From Saururus chinensis (Eukaryota; Streptophyta; Magnoliopsida; Piperales; Saururaceae), in the NCBI GenBank assembly GCA_035235625.1, contig CP141146.1, forward strand, positions 39,849,709-39,913,708: 64,000 nucleotides of DNA, in the 5' to 3' direction. Positions 37,101 through 49,344 of the stretch are shown here, piece after piece. How positions within the stretch are numbered: the first letter of the stretch is position 1; the number at the start of each line of letters is the position of its first letter. A program made the position numbers and the translations under genes. The notes beneath the pieces were generated by a model. That model was not told the DNA's origin, made no database searches, and saw nothing but the letters and a program-made list of their open reading frames with translations.

Positions 37101-40100
37101 TACTAAATGTGGAAGTATCAGAAGCATGCTTTGTTGAAGCAGACATGCACTTGCCAATTCATAATTTCCAGTTGGTAAAGAACCCCTAGAACATATTTGT
37201 TAATTTCTTTAACTGCTCTTATTTGCATCGGTAGATACTGCATGTTCGTTTTAATTCTTCTTGTTGATTATTCACTTTCTTAGAGATCCCAAATTTAAAA
37301 CATCAATCTATATTTTGACCTATAACATCTAAATATTGGGATTCATTTTTAAGTCATGATGTATTTACTTTGAGTTGTAGATTAATAATACTCGGACATT
37401 GTGGTGTGTGTTCTATAATCAGGAGAAGGTTTTTATTTTGAATATAGAAGGTATAGTGTGTTCACTTCATGGTAGGCATAAATGTGCTTTGCTGGTGGGT
37501 GTTTCCCACACCATTCCTACAGTAATATCACTTCACTATAGGCATAAATGTGCTTCTCTGGTGTGTGTGCAATTATGCAATTTTTTATGGCTCTGCATAT
37601 GCATCTGATATTGGAATTTATACTTCTGCAGAGAACAATGCCAAATACAATGGACAGATCTTTCGATTTTTTGAAGATTCTTCCTAGTGATCCTCTAATG
37701 TTATCCATTGATCAGCAGAGGTCTATTATGTCACTTCTGATTGAGTTCACGGGACAATCTAGAGGCAAGGTTCCTACCAGGGCCCTTACTCAAATGTACA
37801 AACACTTGCAGCCATTGATCAACTTATTGATTTTTTCACCTGTCAAAGAGATTGAAAATCAAGTACATGCTCTGGCGCAGACAGCTATGTTAACTACTGA
37901 TGCTTTTGACCAGAATCCGTCAGAAATTGATGCTTGGTTTTTGTTTTTGCCGGGTTATAGAGTAGACAGGTGCTCTGTGGTAGGTGATGGGTCTGAAATT
38001 TGTCAGGAGTTGTCTACAGTTGTTGTTTCATTTTTTTGTGATGCTGTCTCCACCATGGGAAATAACTTGCACAAGCATCTAGATCATGTGCGCTCTCTGA
38101 TATGCAAATTAGGGCTTGGAGGTATTTGAAAATTCATTGTATGAGAGAACTTATAGGTTTTTACAGATCTAATTATTGTTGATAGGTGCTGGTGTTTGTT
38201 AGCAGGAAAAGGACTTCTATATGTGTGGATTGCACTTTTGCATGCCTTAACTGGTTTAATATTTGAACGAGAAAGTTTAGTAATTGCTTTCTTGACTTGC
38301 CAAAAAAAAAAGGTTTAGTAATTGACTCACAGTGAACAGGAAAGGGGAGCCTTGTTTTGGTGGGGCAGAAATCTGACTTCTGTATGAATGCCTAGATTGA
38401 AAATCATAAAAAGAATACAAATCTTGATGTTTCTGTAGTCTTTATTAACTTCAAATTATAAGATAACCCACTAAACGGGAGAGTTAAAATTTCTAGGACA
38501 TGTTTTTGTTTTCTTTTAGGAATATACATAGGACAAATGGGATACACATTGCACCCACAACTTAGTCTACCTTGGACTGGACGCTCTCTGGCTGTATTTG
38601 GCAGGATGATGTGTCTGCATTTGTGGGATTCCTCATAGAATCTTGTTCACGTTGTGTATCTCTGACTTGGAGGCTAAATTTAAGATTATGTGATGCAGTG
38701 ATTCTTCTTTTTCTTAACTTTCATATTAATTCGTAGCAGTCTTGAACGTAATATGCTCTTCTCTAATTTGATAATATTAGTGAATTTTTATGGTATTTAA
38801 TTACATGATTATTTTGCAGATAAGTCTCCTGATTTCAGCCCGCTTGCCTTTTGTATTTTGCAAAAGTGCCTGAGACTATTGGAGTCAGACTCTTCAAACT
38901 TTAAATTATATGAAAAGTGTCTTATATCTACATATGTCTCCAGTACGCTTGCCTTCATGTTGCAGACGCCGGTATGTTCATAATTGCTGTTCTTCATTGT
39001 TTATTTAACACTTTTAACATTTTGAATTATTTATTGACAGATAGAAGTGAGAACATTCTGTACCCTAATTGATACTATTCTAAGTGAAAAAGTTGAGCAT
39101 TTATGTATAGAGGATGATGGTAATGGTAAATTCTTTTGTGAGTGGAGACCCTTGAAGAGTCTGTTACACACCTCACGTGCTATTTTGAAGCAGCAGTTAT
39201 GTAGTGTTTTTGATGTTAGTGCTGTCCATGTTTTGAATACTGGTAGCCATTCTCTGTCGGACGTAATTGATGAAGTGCGAAAGGCAATTGCATGTGGACA
39301 TAGCTGCCAGTCTAAAAAATTAGCTGTTGCCTTTTTCTCTTCCATGATATGCTCAGAACCTCATGATATCTTGAATAACTTACCAGAGTTGATCACCATG
39401 TCTCATAGTATTTTTCGAGTAAATATTTCGTTTCTCTCATCTATACTTTTTCTTGATTGGACATTTCTTTATGATGCTGTCAAGCTGTTGGGAGATATAA
39501 TTATTGGTGGTCCTGAAGTAGCTGGGGAAAAATATAAAAATATCAGGGATGTAGATTCTTTAGATCCAACTGGTACCGAGTTTAGTTTGTTCTTGAAGGG
39601 TGCACCACTTTGTGCACTATTTCCAGCAATCATATTCATTGGAGATGCAAACTTGATGGATCTTGCCCAAGTTATCAGCCTGTTTAGAGCAAAATTATCT
39701 GAACCCTTACGAGAGAGCTTCACTCTATCATTTCGGATGTTGCTGTTCTGGGCAAATCAGGTACGGACTTCTTATAGAAGTAAGCCATCTTGCAAACTGG
39801 AACGGTTGTTTGAAATTTGTATCAATTTAATCGAACATGTCTTCGAGAGAGCAAAAACTATTAAATTATCTTCGGGAAATTTGGCAGAAATTGTCTTCTC
39901 ACATCCTGTAGTAGATGGTTCCTTTTCACAGCCATTGTGTAGCGCTGTAAAACCTCCTTATAAGCACTTGACAGACAACCTAGAGAATCTCCTTTGCATT
40001 TCAAGGCAGAGTGTTCATCTGATTGATATTAGTATCATGCTATTGTCAAAACGAATAGCCAGTTACTTGTTATCCACGGAAAAGGCTTGGAAATTTGAGG

Positions 40101-43100
40101 CAAGAAACAGTCAGGCTGTAAAAGCCTTGCACTGCCTGGTTAAATGTGTGCTATTGAACTTTCGGTACAAGTTTGATCTGTGTATGGAGACTGCAGATAT
40201 GAGTATGCTTCTACCAAGTTTTCATGCCCTGCATTCTTGGATTCATTTTATTAACCCTTGTGAGGTGCTAGAACTTGTTGATTGGATGTTTTCTAAAATA
40301 GAACAGGTCAATCAAATTGGTTGGTCTAACTCTAGTCAAGCGGCTCTCTCTATTGGAATAAATATTGCTCATGGTGTTTTTGATGTGCTGAGCAATTGCT
40401 TGTATAAAAGAAATACAGACCGGATAGCGTGGCACTTATTTTTTTATATTGAGGGTAGCAGTTTTGATCCTCTTTGCAGCCTGTTTTGTAAAGTGTATTC
40501 AAAAGTAATTGATTTGGCCGCTTACTTCAGGTTAGAATTTGCAGATTTATGTTTGTTGAAAGCTGTGAATTGTGTCCACAGACAGACATATTTGCAGACC
40601 CACTTAGGACTTGTCCCATTAGCTATGGGATTGTTAACAATAGTGATCAGCAGCCCGTGGAAAATGCTTTCTTATTTGCTCACCGAGGTAAGCAAGATTA
40701 AAGGAAAAGTCTTGTTTCAGCTCACAGATTTGAGTCCTTTGCATTTACAACTCTTTGGGAAGACGCTGCTATGTGTAATAAATGAAGATCTGCCAGTAGA
40801 ATGTGGAATGAGCAAAGAAACTATCAAATATACAGACGAGGAATTTATGCTACTCTTGCCTGTTGCTTTAACATATTTGAACTCTTGCTTGGTAAAATTC
40901 GGAAAGGAGTACATGGAATTCTTTGGAACCATTTCCTTATTCTATTCAAAGATAGTTTTCAATGGGCTGTCAAATTGGAATAGTTTTAAAAATTGGGATG
41001 TTTTTGAAGAAGAATTTGAGGAAATCGTCCCAGAATCTGTGGAGGACTTTGTAGCAGTCTTCAGTAGTAGTGTTCTTGGAAAGGCAGTATACATGCTACA
41101 GTACTATTTTGTTTTTAGTAAGAAGCCAATGAAGCAAAAGAAGTTGCTTAAAATATATGATTCTCTTCATCAAAGCTCCAAAGAACATGGGGAAGTTTTA
41201 CTCAATCTTGATGGAATTGATATCAACTGTTTCCATCAGTCATTGAACTTTATCAATAAAATCATGGCTAAGATAAACATTTTGAGAATGCTTCTTTTTC
41301 CTGAGGAGAGTGTAGTAGAAGGTCATGTAAGCTTTGAAAGGATTTTGTTGGTAGAAGAATTAGATAACGTTGAATCATCATTGTTAAAGTTCTTGAACTT
41401 TTTAATTGTTGCTTTAAATATGATTGTTTCAAAGTTTCCTCACAGTGCAAAAGACTCAAAAGATCTGTGCAATGAGACTGTCTGCAAATTCTTTAGATAT
41501 CTAGAGCTTTTTATCTTGAGAGTCATTCTCCAAATTTCTATGAAAATTCAAACTGATTTCCCTCAATTGCATACAGTATCTTTAATTGAATCATTTGTCC
41601 GGTCATCTCTTATTAATAGATTTGAGGACCCGACTACTCTGAGAGCTCTTCGTGGTATTATCTCTTCATTATCAAATCTGATATTTCCATTTGGGACAGT
41701 TCTCAATCTTTTACTGGCACATTCTCGGTTTGCCCCTAGTATTAGTTGGAGCAGTAATGTTGATGATTTGTCAGGATTTCCTCACACGGGCTCCCTCTTG
41801 ACACCTATTTCTCCTATCCTTGATTCGAGTGTAGATTTTACATATATAAGTGAAGGAAGTGACGAAAGTGCTGATGGCATGTCTTATTTTAGAAAGTTGG
41901 AAATAATTAAATTGCTCAGGGTGCTGTTTTTTTTCAAGGCTCAGCAGCAAGAGGATGTGAGGATTAACTCCAGAGAACTTATTTCGTTGCTTTTGTCTAA
42001 TTTTAGCGCAACTGTAACAGAAATGGATTTGGAGATTTATCATCTTATGTGTGATATAGAGTCAGCCGAAGGGCCTGTCAAGGGAAGCATGGCTGAAATG
42101 GACTACCTTTGGGGAATGTCTGCTTTAAGAGTTAGAAGAGAAGAAACTCTTGAAAAAGTCCTTTCATCGAATTGCATAGCTGATTGTGAAACAACTAAAG
42201 AGCGCAGAAAAAGGCTATTCAGAGAGAACCTCTCAGTTGACCGTAAATTATGTGCTGCAACAGTTCAACACTTCTGCTTTGATATGATATTGGGTATTGA
42301 GCCCATATCATTAGCAAAGGTTCAGCCAGAAGATATTGTTGATACCACTAAGGTACTTGTTTATGATTTTGAGTTTTTGCATATAATCTAGATGTGGATG
42401 ACAAAAGGTTGATCTTGGCAGAAATATATAACGGCTGCTTATGATAAGAAATTACTGCAAGTTGTTAGTCTCAATTATCTTCAAGTAATTTAATTTTGGG
42501 AATGCAATTTTAATATAGTATGCTAGGTTTTTGCTTAAGGTTATTTAGTTAGTGGGGATTGAGTGGTAATTTTCATTATTTAGTTCTCTATTTAAGATGA
42601 GTTCTGGTGTTATGCAAGGTTCGTTAATGATTTTTTTTTCACTATTTCCTCTTGCATTCTTTTTCCTTCTTTATATATCTCCTTTCTGTCTAACACTTCC
42701 CACTTAACAAACCATAATTTTCCTCTTTTCCTAATATGGTAACAATATGTTATTAGTTACGCATTTCACATGTCACATGTAATCATAATCAAGTAGCATC
42801 TGTTCCCAACAATTTGGGGTCCGCGGCATGGATATAATGCATCTATTCGCGTTATATCTTTTGTAAGAGATAGCATATTTATATCCTTATTAATTATTTC
42901 CAAGTTCTCTTAGGTCTCATTCTCTCTCTTTTGACATCATTTACATAAAAACCTTCTTACGAGGGCATCTATTGGTCTTCTTTATACATGCACATAACAA
43001 TGCAACCTATACTCCCGAAGCTTCTCCCCTAAAGGTGCTACCCCTAAGTTCTCATATATATACTCATTTCTAATCCTATATTTCCTGGGTATTCCATGCA

Positions 43101-46100
43101 TCCACCTTAGCATCCTCATTTCAGCTATATATAGTTTATTTATATCTTTTATTTAGTACCCAACATTTTGCTCCCTAGAGTATTGGGGGCCTAATAACAG
43201 TCCTATGTAACTTATGTTTTAAGTCTGTTTGGGACTCGCCTATCACACAATACACCTTACGCTGTCCTCTATTTTACCCACCGCGCATTAATTCAATATA
43301 CCGCATCACTAGTGAGATCTCCCTCTTTATGGATAATGGAGTCCAGATTATGGAATTGCCCACATCTTGGCACTTCTTGTCCGTCTATTTCAACCAAAGT
43401 TCACCCATAGTTCTACTATCCTTAAAGTTAAATTTCATGTACTTTATTTTAGTTCTGCTTATTTTAAAACCTTTTGATTATAGAGCTCCCTTCTACAGTT
43501 CTAGTTTAACATTTAACCTTGTTATAGTTTCATTGTCATCCGCAAAAAGTAAACACTAAGGTAACCGATCTTATATATGTGCAGTTAGTTCATCTATAAC
43601 TAGAGCAAAAAGTAAGGGCTTAAGGATAACCCTTGATGTAAACCTACTATGAATGAAGGTTTCTTCACTTGAAAGCGACCAGTTTTCTTTTTGCAACAGT
43701 AGATGTAATGAGATTGAACGCAATGGAGATTGTTAACCATATTTAATGTTTGTATGCACCAATTGATGATAAATCGGCTTTCTCTGTATGCCCAGAACAT
43801 CACGGCAAACTTGCTGCTGTTGTCATGGTTCCACCTTTCTGCAATCTATGTTTTAAAACCAGGCGCTACAGTTTTCTAGTCTGTGACTCTGCTGTACTTG
43901 CTGGCAGCCTGCCTGCATTGGGTACAGATGCTGATGCTGATGCTGATGCTGATGGAGTATTTTTTTTTTTGATTTTCCCATCCTGACTGCTGTACTGTTG
44001 CTTGGCCTGGTCTTCTTGTGACTGAAGCAGGTGGCTGATACTTGTCTGAAGGCAGTTGCAACTGCTCTAGTGATATGTTCACAGGTTTCTGCCAGCATTT
44101 TCAGCTACATGATTGGCAGGTTGTGATGACGTTGTGACGTAGGGAAATGGAAGTAGAACAAGTCAAACGTCAATGTCCAAAGTATAACCCTCAAATCCAC
44201 AGGGGACTCTCAAATCCATGAGAAATAGAGTACAAAGGCCCAAAATGAACTGGATATCTATGCAAGCAAAAGATGTTTGGCACTTACGCTTACAACTCTA
44301 TTTAAATTTTACTGACCAAAACATTGGAAAGAGAAGGAATTTTCAAAAGACTCCACGAAATACAATAATCACTCCATTTACCCACTAACTCCCATATAAT
44401 TAGATTTTCTTGACTCGGTATGTAACCCCCAGGCTCTCCTTTGACCATAACCTTTGATCTTTCAATTCTTGCTATTCACAAGAAAAGGAAGCTGTTTGTA
44501 GGTAAAGGTATTTGAAACCAGCTCTTCAAAGGCCATATGGATTGGTGTATATGGTGAAGGGAGGAGCTGGTGGACTCTCAGGAAATGGCGGTGGGTTTGT
44601 GGGCGAGGATGTCCACCTCCTGGTGGAGGTAGAAGAGTCAGTGAAGGCGGAGGCCTGTGAAGGAAGATCCTGTCATCGGGCTCTGGTGGGAACTGCTGTA
44701 ATTCCAATTTTGGTGTTGTTTCCATCAAAGGCATTTGTCAGCTATGGTTTAGCTAACTAGAAATTTCTTCCATGAAGAACAAAGGAAGACGATTGGGGTG
44801 GTGGGCTTGACTTTGGAGCAGAAGAAGGTGAACCTTCTTTCTTCTGAGTTTTTGGTGTACTAGGTGCCGGAAAAACAGGTGATCAATGTGGAGGCAACTA
44901 GCTGAACTGGTGGTGATGATGGTGTGTCATTGATAGTGTCACCAGCATTTTATTATGATGTTGGCATGCATGGACCAGATGGGGAAACTGGTTGTGCGCA
45001 AATAGCATCCTGGTTAACTGGCTAGCCTTGGGCATGAAACCGATCAACCATGGGTGGCCCTTTGTTAGCATTGAAATTGTCTTCAACAAACAGTCTGCGA
45101 ACCTCATTCAATTTTTGTTGTTTCAATTCGCAAATTTCCTGCATTGTTTCTTGGACTCTCTTAAACATCTGCAGCAAGGTACCGACCATATGATCATCGT
45201 CAATAAGGTTTGCGCAATCAGCTCCATTGAGTGGCCAGGCAAATCCTCATTGAGCTACCACTTAATGCAGCAGAAATGGAAGTAGAAGGACAAGACAAAT
45301 GTCAACGTCCAAAGTATAAGTATAATCCTCGAATCCACAAGGGACACTCGAATCTACAAGAAATAGTTTGCAAAGGCACATACTGAACTGGATTTGTATT
45401 CAAGCAAAAGATGTCTAGCACTTGGGCTTACAAATTATACATAGTTTACTGACCAAGACATTGAAAAGACACAAGGAATTCCAAAAGACTCCACTAAATG
45501 CAATAATGACTCCACTAACCCACTAACTCCCATTTGATTAGACTTAATTGACTTGGTATATAACCCCTAGGCTCTTTATCTAGCCATAACCTTAGACCTT
45601 CCAACTCTTGCTATTTACTAGATTCTTGATACATGAGCTTCCACCAGTTAATTTGTCCTATAGCACGTAGGTTGAGTATTTGTGTCAGATCAGTATAGAC
45701 GGTTCCATGGCAACTTGGCAGCATTTACGGGTTAGAGAATAGAGATGAGTGATGATGATAAAAATGGTTAAAAAATTAAACTAGTTTGACTTGATAATTA
45801 TAAGGGTTAAGACATTAAAAAAGGGGGCGAGCTTGGATTGATTGAATGTAATGGAATATTTTTGTGTCTCTGCTGAGTGTATTAAATTTTCATATCAAGT
45901 AACCTTGAAAATGTACAACTGCTAATAGCATTCCATTCATCTAAATTTTGTGATTGAAGCTATTAATTGATGGAAACAGATATCATTGGCCAGCATGAAG
46001 AAGATACAGAGATATAATCCTGCTTTTATCTTGCGTTTTTCAATTCATGGGCTGTTGATGGGCTACATGGATGCTGTTGAATTTGCTAGACTTGGACTAC

Positions 46101-49100
46101 TTGGCGTGGCACTTATCAGCATCTCTTCACCAGATGAAGGGATACGGAAGTTAGGCTATGAGTCCCTTCAACAATTCAAAGAAGCTTTGGAGGTATGGTC
46201 TAATGGTACAGGATAACAAGAGTCTTTTTGCCCTCCCACTCTGGTTTTTTGCAAACCTTGACTATCCCTTGGTTTTCTTTTCTGAAGATTATACAGGGAT
46301 GCAGTTCTTATGTTAAATATAATTAGAAGTTAGGTTCTCATGCTTGCTGGTTTTCAAAGTGATTTGAACAATCATTTAGTTAGCTAGGTTTTGAAGAGAA
46401 CAAAGTGGCCCAAGATTAACATGCTTGTATGTCTTATAAATCTTAATCTTATCTGTGTTTAACTTCATTCTGGAATTTGCTTATGAACATTTTGGATCCA
46501 GAAATACCGAAATGGCAAAGACAGAGTGCGGCTCAGGCTTCTTCTGACATACTTGCAAAATGGAATAACAGAGCCATGGCAAAAGATTCCTTCCATAGCA
46601 GCCATTTTTGCTGCAGAAGCATCTGCAGTCGTGTTGGATCCTTCAAGCAACCATTGCATGACCGTAACAAAATTCTTATTGAGGTCACCTAGGATGGATC
46701 AAAAGGTTTTTTCTTCCTTTTTCCCTTTATGCATGTCTGCTTTTGTTTATTTTGGATCATGGGAGTAATGGAACTTGTTTGTACATAATATTTGGTTATA
46801 TTTGTAGAGTCTGCCATTATTTCATATGCTGTTTAGAAGCAGCTCTGGCCATTTCAGAAAAGAGCGAGTGTGGATTCTTCATCAGGCATATGCTGGACTG
46901 AATTTAGATGATGATGCTCAAATTTTCATGAAGAAATTTTACTTTGAGAATTTAATGACCTTTTATGTTTCTTCTCTCTCGGATGAAGAATCAAAATATC
47001 TTATTGTGCAGGTAATTGAAGCTGATTCTGTGATTTTATTTCTGTTATTGTGTTTTGCTTTCTTGAGGATCCATTATCAAATTTTTTGCCATTGTCATTG
47101 GTTATTTTCTTTCTAGTGATTATATGCTGAAAAGTGAAATGTCATTTACTACCCGAGGGATATTCCTGTAGTATTACAAAACATGTATGAAATCCATGTA
47201 GTCTAATATTGACCTCGTTGGTAATCTACACTGTTACGTTTAGCCCATGCTCGTTATCTTGTAGGCATTGCTGTATTCTTGTTTATTTTTACCTGAGATA
47301 ACTCTAATTATTGGTCTCTGTTTAAGGGGTGTATCTAGCTTCTTGTTACAGAAGAATAATGTAAGATTCATTTGTTTTCACATTTTTTTGCACTAATAAC
47401 ATGTTTTATTTGGTTATATTCAGTCTACATGCATAAGCTTCAATTCTGGTTTTCGGTTTGATTTTAGAAATTTTTGTTGCCATCATTATTTAATGATTCT
47501 TGATTTACTAACATTGTGATTGCTGGATGAATAACTCCAACTTTTGCGGCGTTATGCATCTGTATAAGATCTTAAGCAAGCAAATGTCTTATTTGTTTTA
47601 CAGATAATGAATAGAGCAGTGAAATTGCCTACACTAACTCGTTATCTAGTTGAGAAGTGTAGTCTAATTCCATGGTTATCAACTCTTCTCTCATTTTGTG
47701 GGGAACGGCTATGTCATGATCGTGGGAACTTTTATTTGAGGCACATGGCTTTGACATTAAATGTAAGTGTGGCAAATTTCGTAAATTGTTTAGAGTTACA
47801 TTTGTACGAGGCATATTGGAACTAATTATTGGTTCCCTGGAAACCTCGAAATATTATCATGGTGTCGTGTTCATTGTTCCTTCTGAAATCATTTACTTTC
47901 ATAAATGTGACGAATTTAGGTTGTCAAGGACGTTCTTTCTTCAAAAGTAATTCTTGAATGGCTGGAGGCACATGCCTTGGAACAGCTTTCAGATTTGTCT
48001 TCTCAACTGCAGTTGTTGCTTCTAGATAACTTTGAACCTTTTCTAAGGAATATGGTCCTAGTAGATTCCAGTTTGCACATATTGCTATGCACTTTGAGAA
48101 TTTCTCAGAAAAGGAAGATATATCAGCCACGTCTAAATTTGTCAGTAGAGGCTTTATACAATCTGTGCTATCTCTTTGACGGTAGATTCAGTAAAATAAG
48201 CTCCAATTGTAATGCAGAACTCCGACTTGAAGTCATGCTATTGACTGCTCCACCCCAAGCCATTTTTTATGTGGTATTTTTTTTCTCTCTCTGTGTCTCT
48301 CTCTCTCTATGTATGTGTGAAACTGATGGAGTTGCCTATCTTCTTTTGCTGATCCAGGATAAAACAAAACTGTCAAATCTTATTGCCTGGGCAGTTTCCA
48401 CAACCTTAATCACTGTACAGAAAGCATCTTGGATTTTTCTCGGCAAATTGTCTGATAATGACCAGGAGTCCATAATTTCAATACTTCTTCGATGGTTATC
48501 AGCTTCAGTAATTCTTAGTAGATTGTCTAGGAAATCAAGTGAAATAAACACTCTATTCCTCTTGGAGAAGCAACACAAAAAGTCTCTGCTGCCCCTTTTG
48601 GAGATGGTTAACAATGGAAGTGAAAACAGAGAGGAAGATAGTAGTGGTGATGATTTATTAGCTGCTACAATTTTGTACCTTCAGCGGCTTCTTGGAAAGG
48701 ACTGTGGAGTGCTTCGTTCAGTTGTTTCAGCAATTTGCATGCTCCGTTTTGATACCAAAAACTCAAAAGGTATGTGGTCAATATCCTAAAAACTAAGTTC
48801 AAATCATTCCACAGAGTGTAGATAGATTGTATGTTATTCCTTTCTGTTGGTACAGATGATTTTTTTACTTGATTTTTTGTGGAGTTCCTATATTTCTTCT
48901 CTTAAAATTTACTAAACTAGAAATTTGATATTAAAGAAAATTTTATTGTTTTCTGAATCAGACACAAAGAATGATCATATCAAACTTCTCTGCTCAAAGA
49001 TCCGGTGTCCTCCTGAAGCTAATTCTGCATGGAGATGGTAATTATACATCTATTGATACATTGTGTGGTGTTGAAGAGGCAACGTCGTTTACAATTTTTT

Positions 49101-49344
49101 ATGTTCCATTTGCAGGTCATATTCTCAGCCATGGAAGGACTTGTCATCAGAGTATACTGAATTACAGAAGCTTGAAGAAATTCAGGCCTGTCAAACTCTT
49201 CTTCACATATTCTCAAGTGAAATCAGACATCCTTTGTGGATAGGTTTACCAACTCTATTATCTACAGAATTGGAGGAAGTATCTGGCCTGTTTGCATGGG
49301 AGAAGAATGTTATTATGAGTGCAACAAGTGTGCAACAAGAGTGA
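34150..49344 (+). CDS. URB1: URB1/NPA1, nucleolar pre-ribosomal-associated protein 1
   Basis: Join: 34150-34339, 34439-35585, 35691-36531, 37632-38121, 38820-38971, 39041-42352, 45980-46192, 46502-46705, 46808-47011, 47604-47762, 47920-48273, 48358-48769, 48962-49037, 49116-49344. All junctions are GT-AG with matching phases; total 7983 nt (2660 aa plus stop), a normal plant URB1 length. URB1 is a large nucleolar helical-repeat scaffold of early pre-60S particles. Visible parts: an acidic run of Glu/Asp at about residues 46-70; the Npa1-type N-terminal region (about 80-700); a basic nuclear-localisation-like pair (RRKRGR near 625 and KRRK near 646); a long central helical region encoded mostly by exon 6; and the C-terminal NopRA1-type domain (from about 2045), ending with SGLFAWEKNVIMS near the stop. 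The first ATG follows the promoter motifs; a later Met (residue 22) is possible. Exon 11 could end 3 nt earlier. Confidence 0.95.
34439..36531 (+). other. URB1: URB1 exons 2-3: N-terminal Npa1 region
   Basis: Two long exons split by a 105-bp intron (35586-35690) encode residues about 64-726. They hold the conserved LLRNLCALEFQLHSEASNEF start of the Npa1 domain and leucine-rich helices. The region ends with the basic, charged linker containing RRKRGR and KRRK, which is the best candidate nuclear or nucleolar localisation signal. Exon 2 is markedly more GC-rich than later exons. Confidence 0.85.
39041..42352 (+). other. URB1: URB1 exon 6: 3.3-kb uninterrupted central exon
   Basis: A single exon of 3312 nt encodes residues about 941-2044. 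Content is leucine-rich with no low-complexity runs, consistent with helical solenoid repeats. It closes with the conserved LFRENLSVDRKLCAATVQHF motif before the long intron 6. Confidence 0.85.
42780..43803 (-). pseudogene. RTE-type LINE reverse transcriptase remnant in URB1 intron 6
   Basis: Read on the - strand from 43803 down, decayed fragments match plant RTE LINEs: GLHQGLSLSPYFLL near 43600-43645, CLLFADDN near 43535-43560 (the FADD active-site box), AEMRMLRWMHGIPRKYRIRN near 43065-43125 and GVAPLGEKLREYRLHCYVHV near 42985-43045. The 3' end has CCCAAATTGTTGGGAACA, a typical RTE tail region. Stops and frameshifts are frequent and the endonuclease is absent, so it is a 5'-truncated dead copy in antisense to URB1. 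Confidence 0.85.
43926..43953. repeat. TGATGC microsatellite in URB1 intron 6
   Basis: Four to five tandem GATGCT hexamers, followed by a short T-run. Confidence 0.85.
44135..45620 (-). mobile_element. Short non-autonomous LTR retrotransposon in URB1 intron 6
   Basis: Two direct repeats of about 350 bp (44135-44480 and 45266-45620) flank about 785 bp. They share GAAATGGAAGTAGAA, CTCGAATC/CTCAAATC, GCAAAAGATGT and CCCACTAACTCCCAT blocks. On the - strand each LTR starts near TGTGAATAGCAAG / TAGTAAATAGCAAG and ends CCATTTC...CA. The interior, on the - strand, has a decayed coiled-coil-like stretch (MFKRVQETMQEICELKQQKL near 45115-45175) that could be gag-derived. No protease or polymerase. No clear target duplication (CGTTG versus GATTC). 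The size suits a TRIM or small LARD-like element. Confidence 0.7.
45980..49344 (+). other. URB1: URB1 exons 7-14: C-terminal NopRA1 region
   Basis: Eight short exons encode residues about 2045-2660. Exon 7 carries RYNPAFILRFSIHGLLMGYM and SSPDEGIRKLGYESL, and exon 8 AAEASAVVLDPSSNHCMTVT; these are hallmark segments of the URB1 C-terminal domain. Exon 14 ends with a TGA at 49342-49344. Confidence 0.85.

Noticed and set aside
43750..45285. Several 75-97-codon frames in URB1 intron 6
   Set aside because: They fall on the antisense or wrong frame of the LTR element and nearby simple repeats, with no domain and inconsistent with URB1 splicing.
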